From: Thomasclavelia saccharogumia DSM 17460
GTDB lineage: Bacteria; Bacillota_I; Bacilli_A; Erysipelotrichales; Coprobacillaceae
Assembly: GCF_000686665.1 (NCBI RefSeq)
Contig: NZ_JMLH01000006.1
Coordinates: forward strand, 20,992 to 84,991
DNA length: 64,000 nt
Direction of reading: 5' to 3'
Position numbers and translations under genes: made by a program. The notes beneath the pieces are model-generated. The model was not told where the DNA came from and made no database searches. It saw only the letters and a program-made list of their open reading frames with translations. The first letter of the stretch is position 1; each line of letters opens with the position of its first letter. This document shows positions 26,487 through 36,259 of this stretch, piece by piece.

Positions 26487-29400
26487 ATGAAACATAATAG
26501 GTTTAGATTTCTTACATCTATTGCTCTAGTCTTCATGCTTTGCGTAAGTACTGTTATGCCGGTATTTGCTGATACACCAATAACAAAAGTCTTTGCAGCT
26601 TCAGATTATCAGGCAAAAACCGGTGATGCTGAAGGTGAAGAAATACTTGGCGCTATCATCGATGCTATGATAAATGATGGTCATACAAGCGTAGATGGGG
26701 CTTTATATGCCGGAGATTATGACTACAATATGCCTAGTGATACATCACATGGTATAATTTCTATCAAGAATGTATTTAATTCAAAATGGCCATCACTCAG
26801 TGAGGATAATATGGTATTTGTTCAGGGAAATCATGATCCTGCCAGCACTCCAGGAATTACTCCAAGTGGTGCTAACGATACTGAGGATTATGGGGTGTTT
26901 GTTATCAACGAAGGTGATTATATGTGGTATAATAGTGATCGTGGAACGATTGAAAAAACTGCTAATAATCTAGAAAATTATCTTGGTGATAAGCTTATAG
27001 AAGGTTATAGTAAGCCAATCTTTGTAGTATCACATTTGCCATTGCATTATAGTATGCGTACTCGTAATGACGGTGATACTCAATATGCCAATTTATTGTT
27101 TGATGTACTTAACGAAGCAGGTGCTAATGGTTTAAATATTATTTTCTTGTTTGGTCATGATCATTCAAATGGTTGGGATGATTATCTTGGTGGTTCTTGT
27201 ATATATCTTGCTAAAGGTGATAGTATTAATATTGCTCAATCAAGTCGTACAGAATTCAAAGCAGAAACTTTAAACTTTACTTATATGAATCCTGGATACA
27301 CAGGTTATTATAATCAAGTTAATAGTGGGGTTGAAGCTACACTTACTTCTACAGTATTTACAATTTATGAAAATCGTGTAGAGATAAATCGTTATAGTGC
27401 AAATGGTACATATAATCTTAAAAGCGAAGGAGTACGAAACGCTTATAAGAATGAAAGTGGTTATGATGTAGATACCCGAGTTGTTACCGGTCCTGGAAAT
27501 CTTGAACTTAATACAGTTAAAGCCATGTCAGCTGTTAAGATTGTAAATGAGGGGAAAAATATTATCCCAGTTGGCGGAGCAGCTGCATTAACAGCAGAAA
27601 TTTCTAATATAACTGATCCAATATTTGATTGGTCAAGCAGTAATTCTGATATTTTATCAGTTGAAGGCAATGGTGATAATGCAGTAGTTTATGCTGTTGG
27701 AGAAGGAAGTGCAACAATTAATTTAACTGTAACAGATGGAAATGATTCTACTACTACATCAACGTCGTATAGTGCAACTGCTATTGATACAGCTAATAGC
27801 AATGTTTATGAATTGGTAAATAAAGTTGATCAAATTGAAAGTGGTAATAAATATTTTATGATCTTTACAGATAGTAGAGATACATTACCTAAATACAGTG
27901 CTGTAACTCATGAAGTAATGACAAATGGGGGAAGAACTGGGCTTGTTCCAAAAGATATTGGATTAACTAGTGATGTTGCACATTTAACTGGTGATTATAG
28001 TAGCTATGAATGGACATTTACAGGATCAAATGGCAGCTATGTTATAAGTTGTGATAGTGGTGTTTTAAGTATTGGCAATAGTAATGTTAATTTAAATGGT
28101 TCTGCTGATCATATAATTAAAATTACAGATGGTTTAACAGGATTATATTTTACAGACAGTACTACTAATTATCAGTTAAGCGATTCTAGTAAAGGGATGT
28201 TTAGTGGATATTCAAATGGTGAAGGTAAACAATTCTCTCTTTACAGAAATATTGATATCGTCGAAGCACCTGGGGAACCACAAAATCTTTCTGTCGTTTC
28301 TGGTAATCAAACTGTGACTTTATCATGGGATGTGCCTAAAACTAATGGAGGTAATGCTATTACAGGTTACCAAGTATCATGTGATGGTTTAACTTGGGTA
28401 GATACAGTTGATAACAGTTATACTTTTACAAATTTAACTAATAATACAGCATATACTTTCTATGTCCGGGCAGTTAATAGTAAAGGTGCTGGTATTACGG
28501 CTAATATTATAGGAACACCTGTTGCTAAAGATCCTGAACCTGGAGAAATAGTAAACAAATTAGCTTTATCAATAGCTGTTGAAATGGCAAATAATGTAAC
28601 TGATGAACAGTTAGCTAATGTTGTCCCAGCTGTCGTTAATGAATTTAAAGCCGCCCTACAAGAGGCAACAGTAATTTTAGCTGATGATAGTGCTAGTCAG
28701 GAAGTAGTAGATGCTTCATTTGCTCGTTTATCAGTTGCTATGCATATGTTAGAATTTGTAAAAGGTGATAAGAGTGCTTTAGAAGCCTTGATCAATGAAG
28801 CAAATAGTTATGCAGAAGAAGACTACACACCAGCTTCATGGACAGTATTCAAAGAAGCCTTAGATGTTGCTAGTGTTGTCATGAATGATGAAAATGCATT
28901 AGAATATGAAGTAGTAGAAGCCTTAAATAACTTAAAAGATGCCATGACAAACTTAGTGATCAAAGTAGATAAAACAAGATTACAAGAAGCATATGACATG
29001 GTAAATGGCTTAGATAAGAGTCTATATACAGAAGGAAGTGTTGCCAACTTAGCTAAACCAATGGCAAATGCTAAAGCGGTATTAGATGATGCAGATGCAA
29101 CACAAGAAGCAGTAGATAATGCATATGAAGCATTGATAAGAGCATACTTAGACTTAAGATTAATTCCAAACAAGGATTTATTACAAGGATTGATCAATAA
29201 AGCTGAAACATTAAATGTTACAAATTACAGTGCTAAGACATGGTCAGTGATGATGGAAGCATTAGATGAAGCCAAAGCAGTATTAAACGATCCAGAAGCA
29301 ACACAGGAACAGGTAGATAATGCTAAAGATGTTTTAACAAAAGCGATGGCTGGATTAGAAGTAAATGAAGCAAGTAATCCAGTAAAAGCCGGTGATACAA

Positions 29401-29507
29401 CAGCAAGTGTAGCTACTGGTGATGATAGTTTAATTGGTTTATTTGCGGGAGTAGGATTGTTAAGCATGGCTACAGTTTTAACAAATCGTAAAAGAAAAGA
29501 GAACTAG
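26487..29507 (+). CDS. Secreted metallophosphoesterase with Ig-like, FN3 and FIVAR-type repeats, cell-surface anchored
   Basis: 1006 residues. Signal peptide about 1-28. Calcineurin-like phosphoesterase about 33-310, with metal-site motifs D40-Y-Q42, GD77, GNHD (N115-H116-D117), H183 and GHDH (H224-D225-H226). The first motif has Gln where D-x-H is usual. Then come a Big_2-like Ig domain (about 350-430), a middle domain (about 440-590), a fibronectin type III domain (about 595-685), and three to four helical FIVAR-like repeats (about 695-970). The C-terminus has an ATGD motif (T977), a hydrophobic segment and a NRKRKEN tail, a sortase-type signal without LPXTG. It probably cleaves a phosphoester outside the cell; substrate unknown. 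It is monocistronic. Confidence 0.85.
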   Translation: MKHNRFRFLTSIALVFMLCVSTVMPVFADTPITKVFAASDYQAKTGDAEGEEILGAIIDAMINDGHTSVDGALYAGDYDYNMPSDTSHGIISIKNVFNSKWPSLSEDNMVFVQGNHDPASTPGITPSGANDTEDYGVFVINEGDYMWYNSDRGTIEKTANNLENYLGDKLIEGYSKPIFVVSHLPLHYSMRTRNDGDTQYANLLFDVLNEAGANGLNIIFLFGHDHSNGWDDYLGGSCIYLAKGDSINIAQSSRTEFKAETLNFTYMNPGYTGYYNQVNSGVEATLTSTVFTIYENRVEINRYSANGTYNLKSEGVRNAYKNESGYDVDTRVVTGPGNLELNTVKAMSAVKIVNEGKNIIPVGGAAALTAEISNITDPIFDWSSSNSDILSVEGNGDNAVVYAVGEGSATINLTVTDGNDSTTTSTSYSATAIDTANSNVYELVNKVDQIESGNKYFMIFTDSRDTLPKYSAVTHEVMTNGGRTGLVPKDIGLTSDVAHLTGDYSSYEWTFTGSNGSYVISCDSGVLSIGNSNVNLNGSADHIIKITDGLTGLYFTDSTTNYQLSDSSKGMFSGYSNGEGKQFSLYRNIDIVEAPGEPQNLSVVSGNQTVTLSWDVPKTNGGNAITGYQVSCDGLTWVDTVDNSYTFTNLTNNTAYTFYVRAVNSKGAGITANIIGTPVAKDPEPGEIVNKLALSIAVEMANNVTDEQLANVVPAVVNEFKAALQEATVILADDSASQEVVDASFARLSVAMHMLEFVKGDKSALEALINEANSYAEEDYTPASWTVFKEALDVASVVMNDENALEYEVVEALNNLKDAMTNLVIKVDKTRLQEAYDMVNGLDKSLYTEGSVANLAKPMANAKAVLDDADATQEAVDNAYEALIRAYLDLRLIPNKDLLQGLINKAETLNVTNYSAKTWSVMMEALDEAKAVLNDPEATQEQVDNAKDVLTKAMAGLEVNEASNPVKAGDTTASVATGDDSLIGLFAGVGLLSMATVLTNRKRKEN

Positions 29508-29536
29508 GAAAAAGTTTTTAATGAAAAGATAAAAAT

Positions 29537-29590
29537 AAAAGGAACATAAATATGAAAAGAGATTTTCAATGATTTATGTTCTTTTGTTTT
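29537..29590 (+). terminator. Terminator after the surface protein gene
   Basis: GAACATAAAT (29542-29551) pairs with ATTTATGTTC (29572-29581), with an inner GAAAA/TTTTC stem and a T-rich tail. Confidence 0.8.
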
Positions 29591-29753
29591 TAGGATAACT
29601 AAAGTCTTAAAATCATAATATTTTCAACTTTTTTTTGTAGACATCTTTGGACTATTTTGGGATATTAAGTAAGGATTTAGATAAATTTTAATAAAAAATA
29701 GTCATCACAGACCGATTTTAGGAATTTACTAAATTAGGTTAAAAATCATCAAC

Positions 29754-29782
29754 TTGCAAAACATGTTCTTTCCGCCTATAAT
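29754..29782 (+). promoter_or_regulatory. Promoter of the short ssb gene
   Basis: TTGCAA (29754-29759), 17-base spacer, TATAAT (29777-29782). The predicted leader is only about 15 bases and contains AAAGGAGGGG. Bases 29591-29753 show no gene. Confidence 0.8.
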
Positions 29783-29805
29783 TGCTATGCAAAGGAGGGG
29801 AATAG

Positions 29806-30141
29806 ATGTTAAATCAAGTAATGTTGGTAGGTCGTCTTGTAGATATACCGGTTATGAAAACAACTAAAGGAGGTGTAAAAGTCGCAAATGCAACTCTTCA
29901 AATTGAACAAGGATTTAAAAATGGCTTAGGTGCTTATGAAAGTGATTATGTTACTGTATCACTGTGGCGCGGTATTGCTGAAATGATAATAGAAACTGCA
30001 ATGCCAGGCAGTCTAGTAGCTGTAAAAGGAAGATTACATTCGCGAACGTTTGAGTGCAGTGATTCTAAAATTATTACATCAATTGAAGTTATTGCCGAGC
30101 ATGTTTCTTTACTTGACAAATATTTTCGTGAAAATAAATAG
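29806..30141 (+). CDS. Short single-stranded DNA-binding protein
   Basis: OB-fold SSB family: MLNQVMLVGRLVDIPVMK at the start, VTVSLWRG in the middle, ...GSLVAVKGRLHSR. At 111 residues it lacks the disordered linker and acidic tip (DDDIPF-like) of the main SSB; it ends YFRENK. Size and form match the SsbB-type paralogue used in natural transformation, which would fit the comG operon 6 kb away. It could alternatively be a general accessory SSB. It has its own strong promoter. Confidence 0.82.
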   Translation: MLNQVMLVGRLVDIPVMKTTKGGVKVANATLQIEQGFKNGLGAYESDYVTVSLWRGIAEMIIETAMPGSLVAVKGRLHSRTFECSDSKIITSIEVIAEHVSLLDKYFRENK

Positions 30142-30144
30142 TAT

Positions 30145-30173
30145 TTGAGTTTAAGAGACTTATTTGTTATAAT
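30145..30173 (+). promoter_or_regulatory. Promoter of lepA
   Basis: TTGAGT (30145-30150), 17-base spacer, TATAAT (30168-30173). Confidence 0.75.
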
Positions 30174-30198
30174 ATCATAACGAAAGTGGGTGATGAAA

Positions 30199-32010
30199 AT
30201 GACTATTGATCAAAGTAAAATAAGAAATTTTTCAATTATCGCGCATATCGATCATGGTAAAAGCACCCTGGCAGATCGTATTCTTCAAATAACTGGCGCT
30301 GTTGCTGATAGAGAAATGAAAGCCCAGCTGCTTGATAGTATGGATCTTGAACGTGAAAGAGGAATAACAATAAAGTTAAATGCAGTCCAATTAAATTATA
30401 CTGCAAAAAATGGTGAAACATATTTATTACACTTGATAGATACTCCAGGTCATGTGGATTTTACATATGAAGTGTCACGATCATTAGCAGCATGCGAAGG
30501 TGCTATATTAGTTATTGATGCAGTACAAGGTGTTGAAGCTCAAACTTTAGCTAATGTATATCTTGCTTTGGATAATAATCTAGAGATACTTCCAGTTATA
30601 AACAAAATTGATTTGCCTAGTGCTGATCCTCAAAGAGTAATTAGGGAAGTTGAGGACGTAATCGGTTTACCAGCTGATCATGCGCCATTAATTTCTGCAA
30701 AAACAGGATTAAATATTGATGAAGTTCTTGAAAAGGTTGTTCAAGAATTTCCAGCTCCATCAGGGAGTATCAATAATCCAACCCAGGCATTAATTTTTGA
30801 TTCTTATTATGATAGTTATCGTGGAGTAATTGTTTTTGTTAGAATCAAAGAGGGAAAAATCAAATTAGGTGACACAGTTAAGTTTTTAGCAACTAACGCT
30901 ACCTATGAAGTTACAGAATTAGGGGTTAGAACCCCAAGAGAAATAAAAAAAGAAGAGCTAGTTGTTGGAGAGGTTGGCTGGTTTTGTGCATCAATTAAAT
31001 CTATTCAGGATATCCATGTTGGCGATACTGTTACAACACTAGAAAATGAATCAGATCAACAATTACCAGGTTATCGACAATTGAATCCAATGGTTTATTG
31101 CGGCCTTTACCCAATTGATAATGCTCGTTATAAAGATTTGCGTGAAGCTTTAGAGAAAATGCGATTAAGTGATTCTTCATTAATGTTTGAACCTGAAACT
31201 TCACAAGCACTTGGCTTTGGTTTTAGATGTGGATTTTTGGGATTGTTACATATGGATGTAATTCAAGAAAGGTTAGAAAGAGAGTTTGATCTTGATTTAA
31301 TAGCTACAGCGCCATCAGTTATTTATCATTGTTATTTAACTGATCGTAGTAAAGTAGTAGTGGATAATCCTGCGATGATGCCTAGTCCACAAGTTATTGA
31401 TCATATTGAAGAACCATATGTAAAAGCTTCGATTATGTCACCAAGTGAATTTGTTGGTGTGATTATGGAACTTTGTCAAAATAAACGTGGTGAATATATT
31501 GATATTGAATATATTGATGATACGCGTCGAAATATTATTTATGAAATACCATTATCAGAAATAGTTTATGATTTTTTTGATAAACTTAAATCTAGTACTA
31601 AAGGTTATGCTTCATTGGATTATGAATTGATTGGTTATCGTAGTAGTAAACTGCAAAAAATGGATATTTTATTAAATGGTGAAGTTGTAGATGCCCTTTC
31701 AACGATCGTACATAAAGATTTTGCTTATAGTCGAGGAAAGGTTATTTGTGAAAAACTTAAAGAAATCATTCCTAAGCAAATGTTCGAAGTACCAATTCAG
31801 GCAGCTTTGCAAGGAAAAATCATCGCGAGAACTACGATCAAAGCAATGCGTAAAAACGTTCTTGCTAAATGTTATGGTGGTGATATTACCCGTAAAAAGA
31901 AATTATTAGAAAAGCAAAAAGAGGGTAAAAAAAGAATGAAAGCGGTTGGAAATGTAGAAATTCCACAAGAAGCTTTCATGGCAATATTGTCAGTCGATGA
32001 TGATAAGTAG
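30199..32010 (+). CDS. lepA: Elongation factor 4 (LepA)
   Basis: Ribosome-bound GTPase that back-translocates or remodels stalled ribosomes. 603 residues from the ATG at 30199 (upstream in-frame GTG 30190 and ATG 30193 overlap the ribosome site GTGGGTG). G motifs: [16 protein letters not shown] at about 13, [27 protein letters not shown]. The EF4-specific C-terminal domain is present ([40 protein letters not shown]). Monocistronic. Confidence 0.97.
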   Translation: MTIDQSKIRNFSIIAHIDHGKSTLADRILQITGAVADREMKAQLLDSMDLERERGITIKLNAVQLNYTAKNGETYLLHLIDTPGHVDFTYEVSRSLAACEGAILVIDAVQGVEAQTLANVYLALDNNLEILPVINKIDLPSADPQRVIREVEDVIGLPADHAPLISAKTGLNIDEVLEKVVQEFPAPSGSINNPTQALIFDSYYDSYRGVIVFVRIKEGKIKLGDTVKFLATNATYEVTELGVRTPREIKKEELVVGEVGWFCASIKSIQDIHVGDTVTTLENESDQQLPGYRQLNPMVYCGLYPIDNARYKDLREALEKMRLSDSSLMFEPETSQALGFGFRCGFLGLLHMDVIQERLEREFDLDLIATAPSVIYHCYLTDRSKVVVDNPAMMPSPQVIDHIEEPYVKASIMSPSEFVGVIMELCQNKRGEYIDIEYIDDTRRNIIYEIPLSEIVYDFFDKLKSSTKGYASLDYELIGYRSSKLQKMDILLNGEVVDALSTIVHKDFAYSRGKVICEKLKEIIPKQMFEVPIQAALQGKIIARTTIKAMRKNVLAKCYGGDITRKKKLLEKQKEGKKRMKAVGNVEIPQEAFMAILSVDDDK

Positions 32011-32033
32011 TACATGCCGTACTACTTATTTTT
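32005..32033 (+). terminator. Terminator overlapping the lepA stop codon
   Basis: AAGTAGTAC (32005-32013), loop ATGCC, GTACTACTT (32019-32027), then ATTTTT. The TAG stop is inside the stem. Confidence 0.85.
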
Positions 32034-32094
32034 AGTACTTATTAGAGAGTAATTTTGGGTACTTTCTTTATTTTGTGGTAAATTTCTGTTTTAA

Positions 32095-32123
32095 TTTACT
32101 TAATTAAGTAATTAGTCTATAAT
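32095..32123 (+). promoter_or_regulatory. Promoter of the PBP gene with operator-like palindrome
   Basis: TATAAT (32118-32123) is 17 bases from a weak -35 TTTACT (32095-32100). A perfect 16-base palindrome TTACTTAATTAAGTAA (32096-32111) covers the -35 and half the spacer, where a repressor dimer could bind. Confidence 0.6.
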
Positions 32124-32149
32124 AATTAAAATGATAAGGAGGCGACAAG

Positions 32150-34243
32150 ATGGCATTTAATTTTAAAAACAAAATTCATAAAGTTCGTTTTTATGGAGCC
32201 TTAGAACAAGAACGAGAGCAAAAAAATAAACAGGATAATATAGTCAGCAGACGCTTGATCATTTTACTTTGTTTCATTGTTGCAATTACATCAGTTATGG
32301 CGGTTAGACTAGCCTTGATCCAGTTTAGAGATGGTGATGAATTAGCTGTCAAATTAGAAAAATACGGTACAGCTACATATTCGACCGATGCCCCAAGAGG
32401 TGAGATCGTCGACCGTAACTACGTTAAACTGGTACAAAATACTAATGTTATCTGTGCAACTTATTATGCACCTAAAAAGATCAAGGATGAACAGTTAAAA
32501 ACATCGGCTAAATTTTTAGCGAAAACGATAAATTTAGATACCTCTTCTATTACGACCCGTAATAAAAAAGATTATTTCATTATTGCCTATCCAGATCTAG
32601 CAGATGAATTAGTCAGTGATGAAGAAAAAGCTAAACTTAAAGAACAAAATAACTACGACAGTGCCTTATTAAATCTCCAGATTGAACGGATCACTGATGA
32701 GATGCTTGAAAAATATATGGATGAAGAGACATTAAAATATACACACTTTTATTATTTGATGAAGAGCTGTTCAAGCGGATCATCAGTATTAGCAGAAGGG
32801 ATAAGTGAAGAAGAAGCAAGTATTATTGGAGAAAATACAGATATTTTGCCAGGGATCGATGTAACGACGGACTGGTCACGGCAGTATGTCTATGATCGAG
32901 AGTTCAGTCAGGTACTAGGCAGAGTAACAACGAAAAAACAGGGTCTGCCTTCAGAAATGAAAAATGAGCTGTTAGCATTAGGATATCAGAATGATTCTAG
33001 AGTCGGGGTATCGGGATTAGAAGCCCAGTATGAAGATATCTTGAGAGGAAGCGACAGCAGCTATACATTAAATTATGACAGTGATGGAAATCCGATTATT
33101 ACAAGTACCAAATCCGGGACAGCAGGATCGAATATTCGTTTGACGATCGATTGGGAGCTGCAGCAGTTTGCTGATTCGATAATAGAAGAAGAACTGGTCA
33201 AGATGAACAGTCAAAACAAATTCTTTAATAAGATGTTTTTTACCCTGATGGATCCCGACACGGGCGAGATCATTGTGATGTCTGGAAAGATGATCGATAA
33301 AGAGACCGGAGAAGTAACGGATTATGCGGCAGGGAACTATTTAGATGCCAATTTGATTGGATCGACGATCAAAGGGGGAACACTTTATACAGCATTTAAA
33401 GAAGGAGTGATAACACCAGGGACGACCTTTATGGATGAACCAATCAAGATAAAAGGAACGAAAGAGAAGAAATCACATCGAAATTTAGGACTGATCAATG
33501 AAGTAGATGCGCTAGCATACTCATCAAATGTATATATGTTTAGAATCGCGATGCTGTTAGGAGGAGCAAATTACGTATATGATGGACCGCTAAAGATCAA
33601 TGATGAAGCTTTTGAAACCTTAAGAAGAGATCTGGGAGAATTAGGTTTAGGGGTAAAGACCGGAATCGATATTCCTAACGAAGCGTTTGGATACAGAGGA
33701 AGCAAACGAACTGGAGGATATTTATTAGATGCTTCGATCGGACAATATGATACATATACAAATATTCAGTTGGCCCAGTATGCCTGCACACTAGCAAACG
33801 GGGGAAAGAGAATCAAACCGCACTTATTTTTAGATTCATATGTAACCGATGCTGATGGACTGGCCAATGCCAACTATACAGCGAAAACAGAGGTATTGGA
33901 TGATGTTTCCAGCCAAACGACAGCCTTTGGTCAAATCAAGCAGGGGATGAGAGCGTGTGTAACAAGAAGCAGCGGGACATGCAATGCCTACTGGAGCAGT
34001 AAACCATATGTGACATATGCCAAAACAGGGACAGCCGAAGATTATACGGGAACAGGAGAGACCGATTATCCAAACCATTTACAGATCGGATATATTCAGG
34101 CAGATGAAAACTCTGAACCAATCGTAGCCTTTGCCTGTATTGCGATACGACAGACGACAGCATCGAATGGAGGCAGCAGTTCGGCACCGTTGATTTCACA
34201 ACAAATAATCGATAAATATGTCGAAAAGTATGGTTTAAATTAA
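32150..34243 (+). CDS. Class B penicillin-binding protein (transpeptidase, PBP2 type)
   Basis: D,D-transpeptidase that cross-links peptidoglycan, 697 residues. Short cytoplasmic N-terminus, one membrane anchor (about 40-60), pedestal motif APRGEIVDRN at about 82, then the transpeptidase domain: S405-T-I-K408 (catalytic serine), S458-S-N460 and K625-T-G-T. No PASTA domains follow. The family includes PBP2/MrdA of elongation and the sporulation SpoVD; no neighbour decides. The 3' two thirds have visibly higher GC and different codon choice (CTG, ATC, GGA, AGA) than adjacent genes. AAGGAGGCG precedes the ATG. Confidence 0.92.
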   Translation: MAFNFKNKIHKVRFYGALEQEREQKNKQDNIVSRRLIILLCFIVAITSVMAVRLALIQFRDGDELAVKLEKYGTATYSTDAPRGEIVDRNYVKLVQNTNVICATYYAPKKIKDEQLKTSAKFLAKTINLDTSSITTRNKKDYFIIAYPDLADELVSDEEKAKLKEQNNYDSALLNLQIERITDEMLEKYMDEETLKYTHFYYLMKSCSSGSSVLAEGISEEEASIIGENTDILPGIDVTTDWSRQYVYDREFSQVLGRVTTKKQGLPSEMKNELLALGYQNDSRVGVSGLEAQYEDILRGSDSSYTLNYDSDGNPIITSTKSGTAGSNIRLTIDWELQQFADSIIEEELVKMNSQNKFFNKMFFTLMDPDTGEIIVMSGKMIDKETGEVTDYAAGNYLDANLIGSTIKGGTLYTAFKEGVITPGTTFMDEPIKIKGTKEKKSHRNLGLINEVDALAYSSNVYMFRIAMLLGGANYVYDGPLKINDEAFETLRRDLGELGLGVKTGIDIPNEAFGYRGSKRTGGYLLDASIGQYDTYTNIQLAQYACTLANGGKRIKPHLFLDSYVTDADGLANANYTAKTEVLDDVSSQTTAFGQIKQGMRACVTRSSGTCNAYWSSKPYVTYAKTGTAEDYTGTGETDYPNHLQIGYIQADENSEPIVAFACIAIRQTTASNGGSSSAPLISQQIIDKYVEKYGLN

Positions 34244-34314
34244 AAAAAAACTAGTAATTAAGATGATACTATGTTAATATATTTAACGGAAGTTTACAAA
34301 TGGAGGTGTAAGTA

Positions 34315-34464
34315 ATGAGAGAAAATATCATTCTTAGATGTACTGAATGCGGTGAAGAAAATTACATTAATACAAAAAATAAAAGAAATCATCCTGATAG
34401 AATGGAAATAAATAAATATTGTCCAAGATGTAATAAGAAAACTGTACATAAAGAAAAGAAATAA
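34315..34464 (+). CDS. rpmG: Large ribosomal subunit protein bL33
   Basis: A 49-residue L33 of the zinc-containing (C+) form: CTEC near residue 9 and CPRC near 37 form the zinc ribbon; [20 protein letters not shown] and [14 protein letters not shown] are typical. GGAGGTG precedes the ATG. Confidence 0.95.
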   Translation: MRENIILRCTECGEENYINTKNKRNHPDRMEINKYCPRCNKKTVHKEKK

Positions 34465-34481
34465 GCCTAACGGCTTTTTTT
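34463..34481 (+). terminator. Short terminator after rpmG
   Basis: AAGCC (34463-34467), loop TAAC, GGCTT (34472-34476), then a run of Ts. Confidence 0.75.
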
Positions 34482-34500
34482 CTTTATTGGAGGTGGGAAG

Positions 34501-35109
34501 ATGAAAGTAAAAACATTATTATTAGGAAATATGCAAACTAATTGTTATGTTGTTAATGATGATACAAAACATTGTTTTATTGTAGATCCTGGTGCAAATG
34601 GTAAAAAGATTATTAATTACTTAAATGAAAATGAATTAGTCTTAGATGCAATATTATTAACTCATGGTCATTTTGATCATATAGGAGCAGTTGATTATTT
34701 ATATGAACATTATCATTGTCCTATTTATATCCATCATGATGATATCTTGTTATTACATGATGCCAAAGCAAATTTATCAGTTTTTGAAAAACCATTTGTA
34801 GTTAAAGCACCAGTAATTAAAAGTGATGAAAAAATGAAGATAGGTAATTTTGAAATAAGCTGGTTACATCTACCAGGACATTGTCCAGGATCTTCAATGA
34901 TTTACTTACCTAAAGAAAATGTGATTTTTGCTGGTGATGTATTATTTAAGGGATCGATTGGTCGTTTTGATTTTCCAAATTCTTCTAAACATGATACTTG
35001 TGAATCGTTAGCAAAGATCAAAGAGTATGATTTTGATGCTGTAGTATATCCTGGACATGGTCCTGCAACAACATTAAAAGAAGAACAAATGCATAATCCT
35101 TATTTTTAA
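34501..35109 (+). CDS. MBL-fold metal hydrolase (glyoxalase II-like)
   Basis: A 202-residue metallo-beta-lactamase-fold hydrolase. Zinc motifs: LLTHGHFDHIGAVDYL at about 53-68, H in LPGHCPGSSMIYL, D in IFAGDVLFKGSIGR, H in VYPGHGPATT. Closest to the YqgX/GloB-like group; hydroxyacyl-thioester hydrolysis is likely but the substrate is not certain. GGAGGTGGG precedes the ATG. Confidence 0.9.
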   Translation: MKVKTLLLGNMQTNCYVVNDDTKHCFIVDPGANGKKIINYLNENELVLDAILLTHGHFDHIGAVDYLYEHYHCPIYIHHDDILLLHDAKANLSVFEKPFVVKAPVIKSDEKMKIGNFEISWLHLPGHCPGSSMIYLPKENVIFAGDVLFKGSIGRFDFPNSSKHDTCESLAKIKEYDFDAVVYPGHGPATTLKEEQMHNPYF

Positions 35110-35116
35110 GGGAATT

Positions 35117-35157
35117 AAAAATAGTAAAAGAAGTGTATTATTTCTTTTACTATTTTT
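35117..35157 (+). terminator. Terminator after the MBL hydrolase
   Basis: AAAAATAGTAAAAGAA (35117-35132) pairs with TTCTTTTACTATTTTT (35142-35157). Confidence 0.88.
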
Positions 35158-35786
35158 TATAAACTTCTTGATTTAAAAAAAGATGTGCGCAGAAAATATC
35201 AATCATATAGATTAACTATATAATTTATTTCTTTTTAGTATTTTTTTAACTAGGCAGGCTACCCAATATTACACCAGCAATTAAACCAAGCTGCTAATTT
35301 ATCATTATTTGTATTTTTGATTTTCATATTTATTTTCCTTTCATATATTAAATAGAAGTTATTAAAATTACACTTATCATGATAGCTATGATATTACTAG
35401 CATAATTTATCTTTTCTATGAATTGTATATTATCAAAATCGTATTTTAATTTATTACATTATAACATAGATAAGTTCATCTTTATAATTCTTTTCTAGAA
35501 GCATATTGTTTTTAATTAAATAAGTCATTTCTACTTTGGTTTATAAATTATTTAATTGTTAACAAATTAATAGTCATTCACAAGTTTGTTTTTTGTTCAT
35601 ACCTTTTCATTAAGATTGTATATAGTGATTTTTTAATTCAGTTGGTAAATCATTATTTATGATGATTTATCTCTATTTAGTATAGTTACAGCATTATCAA
35701 TTGATTTTTATAGCATGTGATAATATTCAAATCATTTTTTTACATAGTTACTAAACTTTGTTAAGGGAAGATTAGTAATTAGCCTT
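35158..35786. other. Gap between MBL hydrolase and comG, no supported gene
   Basis: AT-rich with stops in all frames. On the minus strand a 22-codon frame (35259-35327) follows AAAGGAAA. One base shift in it reveals LGLIAGVILGSLPS, a membrane-helix-like segment, so a tiny decayed membrane peptide is possible but not supported well enough to call. Confidence 0.4.
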
Positions 35787-35833
35787 AAAAAGAATCAACT
35801 AATAAATCATTTGATTTACTGCTGATTCTTTTT
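35787..35833 (-). terminator. Terminator of the comG operon
   Basis: AAAAAGAATCA (35787-35797) pairs with TGATTCTTTTT (35823-35833), with an inner TAAATCA/TGATTTA stem. It has T-runs on both strands, and lies 55 bases after comGG. Confidence 0.88.
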
Positions 35834-35887
35834 ATTATTTACTTTTAAACAAATAAACATTACTCTTTATCATTTATAAAATGGTAG

Positions 35888-36259
35888 TTATTGATATTCA
35901 AATGCAGAAATTATTAAAGTTTCAATGTTGATTTCTAAGTTAAAACTATACTCATATTTATCATTTCTAACAGTTGTTACAATATAATAATAGCTTCCTA
36001 AATCATCTACTGTGTACTCAATGATATATTCACCAACTGTGATAATATCACTAATTAAAATATCGTTAGCAATCATTTCTTTATAATATCTTAATATACT
36101 AAGCTCAACTAAACGCTCATTATTAATTTTTTTAACTCTTTCTATTGCTTTACTGTTTTCAATTATGCTAGTAAAAAACACTCCGATATTTAAGCTCAAA
36201 ACCATAAAAATAATTAATACTAATTGTAAAATTGTACCTTTATGGAAGTATTTCATCAT
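35888..36259 (-). CDS. comGG: ComGG-like competence pilin-assembly protein
   Basis: Seventh gene of the operon, 123 residues. One N-terminal membrane segment (about 10-32, TILQLVLIIFMVLSLNIGVF) and a soluble C-terminal part. It lacks the GFTLIE processing motif, as ComGG proteins often do. The name rests mainly on position and topology. Start ATG 36259 or 36256, after GAGGAAACGA; it overlaps comGF. Confidence 0.6.
   Translation of the reverse strand: MMKYFHKGTILQLVLIIFMVLSLNIGVFFTSIIENSKAIERVKKINNERLVELSILRYYKEMIANDILISDIITVGEYIIEYTVDDLGSYYYIVTTVRNDKYEYSFNLEINIETLIISAFEYQ

Noticed and set aside
28760..29400. Minus-strand open frames inside the FIVAR repeats
   Set aside because: They are shadows of the repeat-rich coding strand with no ribosome sites.
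35259..35327. 22-codon minus-strand frame with a ribosome site
   Set aside because: The protein-like part (a membrane-helix segment) is in another frame; at most a tiny remnant.
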